Positions 54,764 through 63,859 are shown, counted from the stretch's first letter. The stretch is 64,000 nt of DNA from Angustibacter sp049994355 (GCF_049994355.1 NZ_CP188257.1:1178001-1242000), one strand, 5' to 3'. Notes: a model not told the origin generated them from the letters alone. Program-made: numbers and translations.

Positions 54764-56779
54764 GTGTCCGGGACGACCAACCTGCTGCTCGAGGTGTCCG
54801 GCGATAAGCCGCTGCAGGGCGCGGACGTCGGCGCCACCCGGGAGCGCACCCGGCTTCGCCGGCTGCGCCGGCTGGCGGTGCCCCTTGCCGTGGTGCTGGC
54901 CTGGCTGTGGTGGCGGCTGCTGCGTGGGGACCCGGCGGGGCTGCCGAGCCTGCCCGCCATCGACCCGATGTACCTGATGACCGGCATCTTCTTCCTGGTA
55001 CTGATCCTGGCCACCGTGTTCAGCCTGGTCGCGACCGGGCGCTCGCCGCACGTGGTGATCCGACCCGAGCAGATCGACGTCGGCCTGGACGACGTGGTCG
55101 GCATCGACGTGGTCAAGGCCGAGGTCATCCGCACGCTCAACCTCTTCCTGGCGCACCGGACGTTCAGCGCCGAGATGGGCGGTCGCCCGCGCCGCGGCGT
55201 GCTGTTCGAAGGCCCTCCCGGCACCGGCAAGACGCACACCGCCAAGGCGCTGGCCAAGGAGGCGGGAGTGCCGTTCCTGATGGCCTCCGCGACGTCCTTC
55301 CAGTCCAGCATGCAGGGCGCCTCGCAACGTCAGATCCGCAGCTTCTTCAAGGCGCTGCGCAAGGCCGCTCGCCAGTACGGCGGCGCGATCGGATTCATCG
55401 ACGAGTTCGACGCCATCGCCATGACCCGGCCCAGCGCCGCGGCCACCCTGGCGCCCCCGCTGCCCAGCCACCTGCTCGGCTGCGGCGGCCTGACCGGCCT
55501 GCCGATGTCCGGGCAGGCACCGGTCACGGCGGTGGCGGGCGGCAGCATCCAGTCCGCGTTCGTCGGCTCGGGCGATGCCCAGATGACGGTCAACGAGCTG
55601 CTCGTGCAGATGCAGTCCTTCGACCAGCCCACCGGCGGCCAGAAGCTGCGCGGCAAGCTCACCGACCTGGTCAACCTGGTGCTGCGGGCCAACCGCCAGC
55701 TCAAGGGCCCAGGGGTGCCGTGGGCCAACATCATGCTGCTGGCCTCGACGAACACGGCCGATCGGCTCGACCCTGCGCTGATGCGTCCGGGCCGGTTCGA
55801 CCAACGCCTGAGCTTCGACCTGCCGTCCAAGGCCGGACGGCGCCAGATCGTCGACCACTTCCTGTCCCGCAAGGCGCACGAGCCCGCGCTGGATGCGGAC
55901 GAGCGCCGTGACGCGCTCGCCGCGATCACCCAGGGCTACAGCCCGGCGATGCTCGAGGGCCTGCTGGACGAAGCGCTGGTGCGCGCCATCGAGGGCGGCC
56001 GCAGGACCATGAGCTGGGCCGACCTGGAGCACGCCCGGATGATCACCGAGATCGGCCTCGGGCAGCCGGTGGGCTACACCTCGCACGAGGAGCGGCTGAT
56101 CGCCACGCACGAGGCCGGCCACGCGACGGTGGCCTGGCTGGTCGCGCCGGAGCGCCGCCTCGAGGTGCTCACCATCATCAAGCGTCGCGACTCGCTCGGC
56201 CTGCTCTCGCACGGTGACGCCGAGGACGTGTTCACCCGATCGCGCAGCGAGCTGCGCGCGCTGATCAAGGTGGCCTTCGGCGGCCAGGTCGCCGAGGAGC
56301 TGTTCTTCGGTGACGTGTCCACCGGCCCGGCCGGCGACCTGCAGTACGCCACGTCGGTCGCCGTGCAGATGGTCGGCGCGGCCGGCATGCTCGACACGCT
56401 GGTCTCCTATGCCGCGATCCAGGGCTCGTCGCTGAGCAGCTCCAACCTGGTCGGCCGGGTGCTCGGTGACTCCGTCGGACGCGAGCTGGTCGAGAACCTG
56501 CTGCAGGAGCAGAAACGGGCCGTCCGTGACCTGCTCAGCAACAACCGGCACCTGGTGGCCGCGCTGCGAGACGCGCTGCTGGAGCGGCACGAGCTGATCG
56601 GCCCGCAGATCACCGAGGTGCTGCAGGCTGCGGCTGACCGGCACGGTGACCTCGGTCGACCCGGCGTCGCGCTGATGGACGGGGCAGCCGACGACGGCTT
56701 GGGCCCGGCCGAGGAGGTCGACGTGATCGACCTGACCGACAAGGCTGCCGCCACCGAGCGGGAGCGGCGCGGATACTGA
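54764..56779 (+). CDS. Divergent FtsH-like membrane AAA metalloprotease
   Basis: A 671-residue protein. Two membrane helices lie at about 37-51 and 69-90. The AAA ATPase has Walker A GPPGTGKT (150-157), Walker B FIDEFDAI (211-218) and arginine fingers in RPGRFDQ (341, 344). Compared with FtsH there are two insertions: about 50 residues after Walker B (221-273, Gly/Ala/Pro-rich) and about 33 residues (289-321) before the sensor-1 strand. The M41 peptidase domain has HEAGH (449-453) and a third ligand at Asp525 (GPAGDLQ), so proteolysis should work. GTG 54764, after GGAGGAAGGGG at 54747-54757, is preferred to the ATG at 54671. The C-terminal tail is acidic. Substrates are unknown. Confidence 0.85.
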   Translation: MSGTTNLLLEVSGDKPLQGADVGATRERTRLRRLRRLAVPLAVVLAWLWWRLLRGDPAGLPSLPAIDPMYLMTGIFFLVLILATVFSLVATGRSPHVVIRPEQIDVGLDDVVGIDVVKAEVIRTLNLFLAHRTFSAEMGGRPRRGVLFEGPPGTGKTHTAKALAKEAGVPFLMASATSFQSSMQGASQRQIRSFFKALRKAARQYGGAIGFIDEFDAIAMTRPSAAATLAPPLPSHLLGCGGLTGLPMSGQAPVTAVAGGSIQSAFVGSGDAQMTVNELLVQMQSFDQPTGGQKLRGKLTDLVNLVLRANRQLKGPGVPWANIMLLASTNTADRLDPALMRPGRFDQRLSFDLPSKAGRRQIVDHFLSRKAHEPALDADERRDALAAITQGYSPAMLEGLLDEALVRAIEGGRRTMSWADLEHARMITEIGLGQPVGYTSHEERLIATHEAGHATVAWLVAPERRLEVLTIIKRRDSLGLLSHGDAEDVFTRSRSELRALIKVAFGGQVAEELFFGDVSTGPAGDLQYATSVAVQMVGAAGMLDTLVSYAAIQGSSLSSSNLVGRVLGDSVGRELVENLLQEQKRAVRDLLSNNRHLVAALRDALLERHELIGPQITEVLQAAADRHGDLGRPGVALMDGAADDGLGPAEEVDVIDLTDKAAATERERRGY

Positions 56780-56783
56780 GCCT

Positions 56784-57215
56784 GTGCTGGCCGACCGCGC
56801 GACGTCCGAGACAGCCCGCGCGGTGCGGTGGCCGGCTCTCGCCGCGATCGTCGCGGCGCTCGCTGCGCTGCTCGCCGCCCTGGTGGTCGCCACTGCCGCC
56901 CTGCTCGGCACGGTGACCCATCAGCTGACGTACCGGGTCGCCGGCGTGCGCGCCCCGGTCGGGCTGGCGATGGCGGTGGCGCTGACCGCGCTGGTCGCCG
57001 TCCTGCTGCGTGAGCTGCGGGCGTCGCTGCTGACCCGGGCGGCGGCCGCGGCTGGCTGGCTGGTGGCCATCGCGGCGGTGCTGCGAACCAGCCCGGGCGG
57101 CGACGTCCTGGTGCCGGCCAACCTGCGCGGCTACGGCTGGCTGCTCGGCGGTTTCCTGGTGCTGCTGGTCGTCCTGGTGCTCCCTGGCCGGGACCGGCGC
57201 GCGACGCGCGGTTAG
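56784..57215 (+). CDS. DUF6113-like four-helix membrane protein
   Basis: A 143-residue protein with four hydrophobic helices and short loops. Comparable small membrane proteins (Rv1171-like, DUF6113) sit just downstream of mshB in many actinobacteria; here the FtsH-like gene stands between them. Function unknown. GTG 56784 lies four bases after the FtsH-like stop. Confidence 0.75.
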   Translation: MLADRATSETARAVRWPALAAIVAALAALLAALVVATAALLGTVTHQLTYRVAGVRAPVGLAMAVALTALVAVLLRELRASLLTRAAAAAGWLVAIAAVLRTSPGGDVLVPANLRGYGWLLGGFLVLLVVLVLPGRDRRATRG

Positions 57216-57218
57216 GGT
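57213..57218 (+). promoter_or_regulatory. TAGGGT -10 box of the flavin reductase
   Basis: TAGGGT overlaps the stop codon of the preceding membrane-protein gene and ends six bases before the GTG at 57225. AGGGAG lies between, so a ribosome site is also possible. Confidence 0.45.
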
Positions 57219-57224
57219 CAGGGA

Positions 57225-57755
57225 GTGAGCCTCGTGGGAACGCCGCCCGAACCCCAGCCCCTGGGCAGCGACGCGGACGTCGCCCGGTTCCGTCGGGCGA
57301 TGGCCCGGTACGCCTCCGGGGTCACCGTGGTGACCACGGCGGTGGCCGGCGTGGACCACGCGATGACGGCCAACGCGTTCACCTCGGTGTCCCTCGAGCC
57401 GCTGCTGGTGCTGGTCTGCGTCGAGCGGGAGGCCCGGTTCCACGACGCGGTGGTGGAGGCGGGCGTCTGGGGGGTCTGCGTGCTCGACGAGTCGGCCCGA
57501 CCGTCCTCGCAGTGGCTGGCCACCCGCGGCCGCCCGCTGCACGGCCAGCTCGACCGGGTGCCGCACCGCAAGGGCCCGATGACCGGGGTGGCGCTGCTCG
57601 AGCAGTCCTTGGCCACCCTGGAGTGCCGGACGACGGACGTGCACGTCGCAGGGGACCACTCGATCGTGGTCGGTGAGGTGCTGGCCATCGAGCTGCCGGA
57701 CAGCCCGTCCGGCCCGCTGCTCTACCACCGCGGCGCTTACACCCACCTGCGCTGA
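57225..57755 (+). CDS. Flavin reductase family protein
   Basis: A 176-residue FMN-binding split-barrel protein. The signature YASGVTVVTTAVAG ... MTANAFTSVSLEPLLVLVCV spans residues about 30-70, and the C-terminus ends with the typical LLYHRGAYTHL. Such proteins reduce flavin with NAD(P)H for two-component monooxygenases, or use bound FMN for other reductions; no partner monooxygenase is nearby. Confidence 0.88.
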   Translation: MSLVGTPPEPQPLGSDADVARFRRAMARYASGVTVVTTAVAGVDHAMTANAFTSVSLEPLLVLVCVEREARFHDAVVEAGVWGVCVLDESARPSSQWLATRGRPLHGQLDRVPHRKGPMTGVALLEQSLATLECRTTDVHVAGDHSIVVGEVLAIELPDSPSGPLLYHRGAYTHLR

Positions 57756-57774
57756 GCCGCGCAGCGCGGCCGGC

Positions 57775-58818
57775 TCAGGGCGCCACCCGGTAGTGGTAGC
57801 CGTGGTGGTCGGCGAAGCCCAGCCCGGCGTACAGTCCGCGAGCGCCGCTGTTGTGCTCGGCGACCTGCAGGTACATCGACCGGTCGCCGCGCTCGACCGC
57901 CCAGGCGGCCAGCTCGCCGAGCATCACGGTGGCCAGCCCGCGGCGTCGGTGCGCGGGCACGACCTCCATGGCGGTCACGCCGGTCCAGCCTCGTGAGGAC
58001 GCGCCGCGACCGACCGCGACGACGTGCTCGCCGGAGCGGACGGCGACGAACACCTGGGCGGGGGCGGACATCAGCAGGCGGGCCGCGACCGCCGGCAGCT
58101 CCTGCCCCCGGTAGTGGTACACCGAGAGCCACCCGTCGTCCGGCTCGTCGGCGCTGGTCAGCTCGAGCCCGGACGGCAGCACGGTGCTGGCCCCTGACTC
58201 GAAGCCGCCGCCGCCGGGGTGCTTCAGGCTTGCCAGCACCTGCCGGGCCGCGCCGCTCATCACCAGGGTCGGAGTGTCCACGACGTAGCCGCGCTCGGCC
58301 AGCAGCACGTCCAGCGTGCTGTCCCGGTCGTTCAGCGGCCAGGCCAGCGAGAACCTGGCCGCCAGCCCGCGCTCGGCGTACCAGCCTTCGGCGACCTGCA
58401 GGGCCCGCCCCAGCGGCATGCCGGGGTCGCCGACCGCCAGGACGGAGTTCGCCCGCCCGGTGAACCCCTCGGCGGCGCGCAGCCGCCAGCCCTGGCCGGG
58501 TGCGCCGAGCCACTCCATCTCCAGCGGGCGCCAGCCGTCCGCGACGACGTCCTGCAGGCCCTGCCAGCCGATCGCGGCGTGCGGGGCGCCCCGCCGGACC
58601 GGTGCCGGCGGCACGGGTTTGCCGGCCACCACGTCGCTCAGCGGGACGACCACCTCGCCGTGCCGGCTGCGCACCCGCGCTGTACCGTCACCGGCCTGGT
58701 CCCAGGAGAGCAGCTCGCCGAGCACGTCCGCCACCCGTCCGTTCCCGATGCGGCGGCGCACCACCACCCGCTGTCCGACGTGCTCAGGGCCCAATCGGGG
58801 GTCGATTCGTCCGGACAA
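57775..58818 (-). CDS. GNAT acetyltransferase with N-terminal SH3-like domain
   Basis: A 347-residue protein. Residues 1-70 (VGQRVVVRRRIGNGRVADVLGELL, VRSRHGEVVVPLSDVV) look like the small barrel seen ahead of GNAT domains in actinobacterial Rv0428c-like proteins. The C-terminal half is a GNAT fold with the acetyl-CoA loop VVPAHRRRGLATVMLGELAAWA near residue 285 and a LYAGLGF end. The acceptor is unknown. TTG 58818 is taken as start because GGGAGGGG precedes it. Confidence 0.82.
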   Translation of the reverse strand: MSGRIDPRLGPEHVGQRVVVRRRIGNGRVADVLGELLSWDQAGDGTARVRSRHGEVVVPLSDVVAGKPVPPAPVRRGAPHAAIGWQGLQDVVADGWRPLEMEWLGAPGQGWRLRAAEGFTGRANSVLAVGDPGMPLGRALQVAEGWYAERGLAARFSLAWPLNDRDSTLDVLLAERGYVVDTPTLVMSGAARQVLASLKHPGGGGFESGASTVLPSGLELTSADEPDDGWLSVYHYRGQELPAVAARLLMSAPAQVFVAVRSGEHVVAVGRGASSRGWTGVTAMEVVPAHRRRGLATVMLGELAAWAVERGDRSMYLQVAEHNSGARGLYAGLGFADHHGYHYRVAP

Positions 58819-58932
58819 GGGACCCCTCCCTGTTCGCGACGGCTACGTTGTCCGCGATACTAGGGGCGGACCTGGTGACAGCCGGGCCGCGTACCACGGC
58901 GCCGTGCGCCGTCTGTTCGAGGAGGATCGCAC

Positions 58933-59259
58933 GTGACGTACGTCATCGCCCAGCCCTGCGTCGACCTCAAGGACAAGGCATGCATCGAGGAGTGTCCGGT
59001 CGACTGCATCTACGAGGGTGAGCGATCGCTCTACATCCACCCTGACGAGTGCGTGGACTGCGGTGCCTGCGAGCCGGTCTGCCCGGTTGAGGCCATCTAC
59101 TACGAGGACGACGTCCCCGAGCAGTGGGCCGACTACTACAAGGCCAACGTGGAGTTCTTCGACGACCTCGGTTCGCCCGGTGGTGCGGCCAAGCTCGGGG
59201 TCATCGAGAAGGACCACCCGATCATCCTGGCCCTCCCCCCGCAGGAGCACGACGAGTAA
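58933..59259 (+). CDS. fdxA: 7Fe ferredoxin (3Fe-4S/4Fe-4S)
   Basis: A 108-residue electron carrier of the FdxA/FdxC type. The N-terminal half has CVDLKDKACIEECPVDCIYEG, providing a 3Fe-4S plus one 4Fe-4S ligand, and CVDCGACEPVCPVEAIYYEDD gives the second set. A C-terminal extension with PEQWADYYKANVEFFDDLGSPGGA is family-typical. The GTG has GGAGGA upstream; a GATACT -10-like box is at 58856-58861. Followed by dapC two bases later, as in mycobacteria. Confidence 0.95.
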   Translation: MTYVIAQPCVDLKDKACIEECPVDCIYEGERSLYIHPDECVDCGACEPVCPVEAIYYEDDVPEQWADYYKANVEFFDDLGSPGGAAKLGVIEKDHPIILALPPQEHDE

Positions 59260-59261
59260 GG

Positions 59262-60380
59262 GTGCAGCTCCCCGACTTCCCCTGGGACTCGCTGGCGCCG
59301 GCCGCCGCGAGGGCACGCGCGCACCCTGACGGCATCGTCGACCTGTCCGTCGGCACGCCGGTCGACCCGACCCCACAGGTCGTCCAGGACGCGCTGCGCG
59401 CTGCCTCGGACGCGCACGGCTACCCGCAGACCTGGGGGACGAGCGACCTCCGCGAGGCGGTGTCGGGCTGGTTCGCCCGCCGCCGCGGCGTGCCGGACGT
59501 CGACCCGGACGGCGTGCTGCCCACCATCGGCTCCAAGGAGCTGGTCGCCTGGCTGCCGACCTTGCTCGGGCTCGGTGCCGGTGACCTGGTGGTGCACCCG
59601 GAGGTGGCCTACCCGACGTACGACGTCGGCGCCCGGATCGCCGGTGCGACCCCGGTGCCCGCGGACGGGACGGCGCAGCTCGGCCCGGCGTCGTCGTCCG
59701 GCCGGGTCCGGCTGGTGTGGGTCAACTCGCCGTCCAACCCGACCGGTCGGGTGCTCGGACGGGCGCACCTGGCGAAGGTGGTGGCCTGGGCGCGTGAGCG
59801 CGGCGCGGTGGTGGCCAGCGACGAGTGCTACGCGGAGCTGGGCTGGGACGGCGAGTGGGCTGACGGCGGGGTGCCGAGCCTGCTGGACCCGCAGGTCTGC
59901 GGCGGCTCCCACGAGGGCCTGCTGGTGGTGTACTCGCTGTCCAAGCAGTCCAGTGCGGCTGGGTACCGGGCGGCGTTCGCGGCCGGCGACCCGAGGCTGG
60001 TCTCCCGGCTGCTGGCCGTGCGCAAGCACGCCGGGATGATCGTGCCGTGGCCGGTGCAGCGGGCGATGCTGGCCGCGTTGGGCGACGACGCCCACGTGGC
60101 TGAGCAGAAGGAGCTCTACCGCGGCCGCCGTGGGGTGCTGTGCGCCGCCTTGCTCCGGGCGGGCTTGCGGATCGACGACTCCCAAGCCGGGCTCTACCTG
60201 TGGGCGACCCGGGACGAGCCGGCCGCGGCGACGGTGGACGACCTGGCCGACCTCGGCATCCTGGTGGCGCCGGGCACCTTCTACGGCGCCGCCGGTGCCC
60301 GCCACGTGCGGGTCGCGCTGACGGCGTCCGACGAGCGCGTGCAAGCGGCCGCGCAGCGGCTGGCCACGCTCACCGGCTGA
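59262..60380 (+). CDS. dapC: Succinyldiaminopimelate aminotransferase
   Basis: A 372-residue class I/II PLP aminotransferase. The PLP lysine is in YSLSKQSSAAGYRAAF near residue 230, preceded by NSPSNPTGRVL near 155 and SDECYAELGW near 188. In the succinylase route DapC makes N-succinyl-LL-diaminopimelate from the keto acid formed after DapD. The adjacency to fdxA and nearness to dapD and dapE support this substrate. Confidence 0.92.
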   Translation: MQLPDFPWDSLAPAAARARAHPDGIVDLSVGTPVDPTPQVVQDALRAASDAHGYPQTWGTSDLREAVSGWFARRRGVPDVDPDGVLPTIGSKELVAWLPTLLGLGAGDLVVHPEVAYPTYDVGARIAGATPVPADGTAQLGPASSSGRVRLVWVNSPSNPTGRVLGRAHLAKVVAWARERGAVVASDECYAELGWDGEWADGGVPSLLDPQVCGGSHEGLLVVYSLSKQSSAAGYRAAFAAGDPRLVSRLLAVRKHAGMIVPWPVQRAMLAALGDDAHVAEQKELYRGRRGVLCAALLRAGLRIDDSQAGLYLWATRDEPAAATVDDLADLGILVAPGTFYGAAGARHVRVALTASDERVQAAAQRLATLTG

Positions 60381-60434
60381 ACCCCGCGGATCCGGTCCGG
60401 CGCCCCTGATTGGTGGAGGTCGGGTACCCCCGGG

Positions 60435-60533
60435 TAGCGTCAAGGTTCTGTGCGGCCGCCCGAAGCGTCGGCCGCCCGCTGAGCCCGACGTGATCCGTGG
60501 GCTGGTCGACGAAGACGAAGGAGCGGACGAACC
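60435..60533 (+). promoter_or_regulatory. Leader of citrate synthase with a 10-base direct repeat
   Basis: TAGCGT (60435-60440) is a possible -10. CGGCCGCCCG occurs at 60453-60462 and again at 60469-60478, a 16-base period. AAGGAG (60518-60523) is the ribosome site before ATG 60534. The repeat might be a regulator site; no factor is identified. Confidence 0.3.
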
Positions 60534-61874
60534 ATGGCTGACGACGCCATTCTCAAGCACGCCGGCGGCGAGCTCACCCTGTCCGGGGAGACCGCGACCG
60601 AGGGCGAGAACGCCTACGACATCTCGCCCCTGCTCAAGAACACCGGCCACGTCACGCTCGACCCCGGCTTCGTCAACACCGCGTCGTGCCGTTCGGCGAT
60701 CACCTACATCGACGGTGACCAGGGCATCCTGCGCTACCGCGGGTACCCGATCGAGCAGCTCGCCGAGAAGTCCTCGTTCCTGGAGACGTCGTACCTGCTG
60801 ATCTACGGCCAGCTGCCCACCCAGGCCGAGCTGGACGACTTCGACCAGCGGATCCGCCGGCACACCCTGCTGCACGAGGAGCTGAAGCGGTTCTTCGACG
60901 GGTTCCCGCGTGACGCGCACCCGATGCCGGTGCTGTCGTCGGCGGTCTCCGCGCTGTCCACCTTCTACCAGGACAGCCTCAACCCGTTCGACCCCGAGCA
61001 GGTCGAGATCTCCACCGTGCGCCTGCTGGCCAAGCTGCCCACGATCGCGGCCTACGCCTACAAGAAGAGCGTCGGCCAGCCGATGCTGTACCCGGACAAC
61101 TCGCTCTCGCTGACCGACAACTTCCTGCGGATGACGTTCGGCTTCCCGGCCGAGCCGTACGAGGTGGACCAGACGCTGACCAAGGCGCTGGACCAGCTCT
61201 TCATCCTGCACGCGGACCACGAGCAGAACTGCTCGACGTCGACGGTGCGGCTGGTCGGGTCCAGCCAGGCCAACCTGTTCGCCTCGATCTCGGCCGGCAT
61301 CAACGCGTTGTTCGGCCCCCTGCACGGCGGCGCGAACCAGGCGGTTCTGGAGATGCTGCAGGGCATCCGCGACTCCGACGACGACGTCGACGGGTTCATG
61401 GCGAAGGTCAAGAACAAGGAGCAGGGCGTCCGGCTGATGGGCTTCGGCCACCGGGTCTACAAGAACTACGACCCGCGCGCGGCCATCATCAAGAAGACCG
61501 CGGACCGCGTGCTGGACCAGCTGGCCGGCGGCGACGAGCTGCTCGAGATCGCCCTGCGGCTGGAGGAGATCGCCCTCGCCGACGACTACTTCGTCGAGCG
61601 CAAGCTGTACCCGAACGTGGACTTCTACACCGGCCTGATCTACAAGGCGATGGGCTTCCCGACCCGGATGTTCACCGTGCTGTTCGCGCTCGGCCGGCTG
61701 CCCGGCTGGATCGCCCAGTGGCGCGAGATGATCGAGGACCCGGAGACCAAGATCGGGCGCCCGCGTCAGCTGTACGTCGGCGCCACCGAGCGCGACTACG
61801 CGCCGGTCGACGGCCGCACCAGCTCCCGTCAGCCGCTGCCGAACTGGGACACGGGCGTGATCGGCCGGGTCTGA
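60534..61874 (+). CDS. gltA: Citrate synthase
   Basis: A 446-residue hexameric-type citrate synthase condensing oxaloacetate and acetyl-CoA. Catalytic residues lie in GPLHGGANQAVLEML (His) near residue 265, MGFGHRVYKNYDPRA (His) near 305 and the late Asp region NVDFYTGLIYKAMGFP near 360. N-terminal beta domain (LTLSGETATEGENAYDIS) as in type II enzymes, which are usually NADH-regulated. It sits between dapC and dapD. Confidence 0.97.
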   Translation: MADDAILKHAGGELTLSGETATEGENAYDISPLLKNTGHVTLDPGFVNTASCRSAITYIDGDQGILRYRGYPIEQLAEKSSFLETSYLLIYGQLPTQAELDDFDQRIRRHTLLHEELKRFFDGFPRDAHPMPVLSSAVSALSTFYQDSLNPFDPEQVEISTVRLLAKLPTIAAYAYKKSVGQPMLYPDNSLSLTDNFLRMTFGFPAEPYEVDQTLTKALDQLFILHADHEQNCSTSTVRLVGSSQANLFASISAGINALFGPLHGGANQAVLEMLQGIRDSDDDVDGFMAKVKNKEQGVRLMGFGHRVYKNYDPRAAIIKKTADRVLDQLAGGDELLEIALRLEEIALADDYFVERKLYPNVDFYTGLIYKAMGFPTRMFTVLFALGRLPGWIAQWREMIEDPETKIGRPRQLYVGATERDYAPVDGRTSSRQPLPNWDTGVIGRV

Positions 61875-61878
61875 CCCG

Positions 61879-62751
61879 CTAGCCGGACGGCTTGCCGGGG
61901 GCGAAGGTGACCACGACGCCAGCACCCCCCTCGGACGACGCGACCCAGCCCTGGTCGGGTTTGGCGCGGTCCCAGACCTTGCCGTCGACGTAGACCCGCT
62001 CGACACCGAGCTGGTCCGCCCTGGCCACGGACCACTGGGCCAGGGACCAGGCCTGGGTGGTGTCCTTCGTGTCGAGCCGGACGCCGGGCACCGTGCCGGT
62101 CAGCCTGGTCGACCCGACGGCCACCTGCTCGCGCTTCAGGGCCGCCAGGTACGGCGTGACCGCAGCCGCCCCGCCAGCGGTCGACTTCGGGTCCAGGCGG
62201 CAGGTCAGCGCCGCCTTGGAGTTCCCGGACAGGGCGGAGGCGAGTACCCGACCCTCGGGCTCGTGGTCGGCGTACGCCTCGGGGAAGGCCGAGCGCTGCA
62301 CCTTCTGCGCGACCTTGGTGATCTCCATCGAGCGGTAGCCGTCGATCTTGATCAGCACGTCGTAGAAAGCGTTCGTCGCGTAGACCGGGTCGGTCACCTG
62401 GGAACGCGTGCCCCAGCCCTGGGACGGCCGCTGCTGGAACAGGCCGAGCGAGTCCCGGTCCCCGTAGTCCACGTTGATGAACTTGCTCTCCTGCCTGGCC
62501 GTGGCCAACGCGATGGTCGCGGCCCGGGCCGGCAGGGCGCGCTGCATCGCGATGCCCGCGATGGTTGCGGCGTTGCCCATCTGCTCGGGCGTGTACTCGA
62601 ACGTGACTCCGTTCGCGGTGGCCTGGCAGGACGGCGAGCCGAACGGCTTGTCCATGCCGTGCAGCGCGAACACCACCACGGCGGCCGCCGCGACGGTTGC
62701 GGTGGCCAGCAAGGCGTTACGGGTCACCCGGCCTCGGTGGGACAGACGCAC
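61879..62751 (-). CDS. Secreted lysozyme-like protein, hypothetical
   Basis: A 290-residue protein with an N-terminal membrane/signal helix (residues 11-30) and an exported domain. The region ALATARQESKFINVDYGDRDSLGLFQQRPSQGWGT (residues about 82-116) resembles the active-site area of lysozyme-like proteins, with Glu in RQESKF as the possible acid and a LGLFQQRPS loop. It has often been misannotated as a transporter. The C-terminal 100 residues are an uncharacterised beta-rich region. Substrate and activity are unproven. Confidence 0.75.
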   Translation of the reverse strand: MRLSHRGRVTRNALLATATVAAAAVVVFALHGMDKPFGSPSCQATANGVTFEYTPEQMGNAATIAGIAMQRALPARAATIALATARQESKFINVDYGDRDSLGLFQQRPSQGWGTRSQVTDPVYATNAFYDVLIKIDGYRSMEITKVAQKVQRSAFPEAYADHEPEGRVLASALSGNSKAALTCRLDPKSTAGGAAAVTPYLAALKREQVAVGSTRLTGTVPGVRLDTKDTTQAWSLAQWSVARADQLGVERVYVDGKVWDRAKPDQGWVASSEGGAGVVVTFAPGKPSG

Positions 62752-62761
62752 CTGGTCGGCC

Positions 62762-63715
62762 TCAGTTGGCGTGCAGGACGGCGTTGAGCTCGACGGTCGT
62801 GCCTGGCCGGGCCACCACCTCGACCCGTCCGCTGGTGGAGTTGCGGCGCAGCAGCATGTTCGAGGCGCCGGACAGCTCGCGCGCCTTGACCACCCGGCCG
62901 GCTTGGTCGCCGTCCACGAGGGTCACCTTGGTGCCGGCGGTCACGTACAGCCCGGCCTCGACGACGCAGTCGTCGCCCAGGCTGATCCCGACCCCGGAGT
63001 TGGCGCCGAGCAGGCAGCGCCGGCCGATGGACACGACGTCCTTGCCGCCGCCGGACAGGGTGCCCAGGATCGACGCGCCGCCGCCGACGTCCGAACCGTC
63101 ACCGACCACCACGCCGGCCACGATCCGGCCCTCGACCATCGACGTGCCCAGGGTGCCCGCGTTGAAGTTCACGAACCCCTCGTGCATCACGGTCGTGCCG
63201 CTGGCCAGGTGCGCACCGAGCCGGACCCGGTCGGCGTCCGCGATGCGCACCCCGCTGGGCACGACGTAGTCGACCATCCGCGGGAACTTGTCGATGCCGT
63301 ACACGGTGACCCGACCGTGCTGGGCCATCAGCCGCGCCCGGGTGGACTCGAAGCCCTCGACCGCGCAGGGTCCGGCGCTGGTCCAGACCACGTTGTTCAG
63401 CACCCCGAACAGGCCGTCCAGGTTCTGACCGTGCGGTTGCACCAGGCGGTGCGAGAGCAGGTGCAGACGTAGGTAGGCGTCCGCCGGGTCGGCCGGGGCG
63501 GCGTCCAGGTCGATCTCGGTGCGCACCACGTCCAGCCGCACGCGGCGGGCCGGGTCCATGTCCTCCAGCGCGCCCAGCTCGGCCGGCACGTCGTACGGCC
63601 CGGCGTGCGCCGGGGCCGGGCCGAGTGCAGGGCTCGGGTACCAGACGTCGAGCACGAGACCGTCGTCCGTGGTCGTGGCGAGGCCGTGGCCCCAGGCGGC
63701 GCGGGTGTCGGTCAT
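62762..63715 (-). CDS. dapD: Tetrahydrodipicolinate N-succinyltransferase
   Basis: A 317-residue left-handed beta-helix succinyltransferase using succinyl-CoA on tetrahydrodipicolinate in lysine/DAP synthesis. The hexapeptide repeats run from about residue 160 to 270 (VRLGAHLASGTTVMHEGFVNFNAGTLG, ANSGVGISLGDDCVVEAGLYV). Length fits the actinobacterial enzyme. The ATG at 63715 is preferred; a GTG six bases upstream also works. A TATCCT -10 box at 63728-63723 implies a leaderless mRNA. Confidence 0.95.
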   Translation of the reverse strand: MTDTRAAWGHGLATTTDDGLVLDVWYPSPALGPAPAHAGPYDVPAELGALEDMDPARRVRLDVVRTEIDLDAAPADPADAYLRLHLLSHRLVQPHGQNLDGLFGVLNNVVWTSAGPCAVEGFESTRARLMAQHGRVTVYGIDKFPRMVDYVVPSGVRIADADRVRLGAHLASGTTVMHEGFVNFNAGTLGTSMVEGRIVAGVVVGDGSDVGGGASILGTLSGGGKDVVSIGRRCLLGANSGVGISLGDDCVVEAGLYVTAGTKVTLVDGDQAGRVVKARELSGASNMLLRRNSTSGRVEVVARPGTTVELNAVLHAN

Positions 63716-63722
63716 ATGCACC

Positions 63723-63728
63723 AGGATA
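63723..63728 (-). promoter_or_regulatory. TATCCT -10 box of dapD (leaderless)
   Basis: Minus-strand TATCCT ends seven bases before the chosen ATG at 63715 and one base before the alternative GTG at 63721, so the ATG is more probable for a leaderless start. Confidence 0.5.
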
Positions 63729-63801
63729 CGTGGCCGCTGATCACCACCGGCTGGGTGTCGTGATGCTCCGGTGAGGGTCCGCGTCGGTTTCGTGCAGGTG
63801 C

Positions 63802-63844
63802 GACGGCGCCCTGCGCCGCTGCGCCGTCGTGCCGCTGCGCCGTC
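63802..63844 (+). repeat. 14-base direct repeat with alternative hairpins before dapE
   Basis: GCCGCTGCGCCGTC occurs at 63815-63828 and 63831-63844. The preceding GACGGCG (63802-63808) can pair with the CGCCGTC end of either copy, so two mutually exclusive stems are possible. The block ends 16 bases before the dapE -10 box and could bind a regulator or be a duplication without function. Confidence 0.45.
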
Positions 63845-63859
63845 ATGCTGAGCGCCGAC

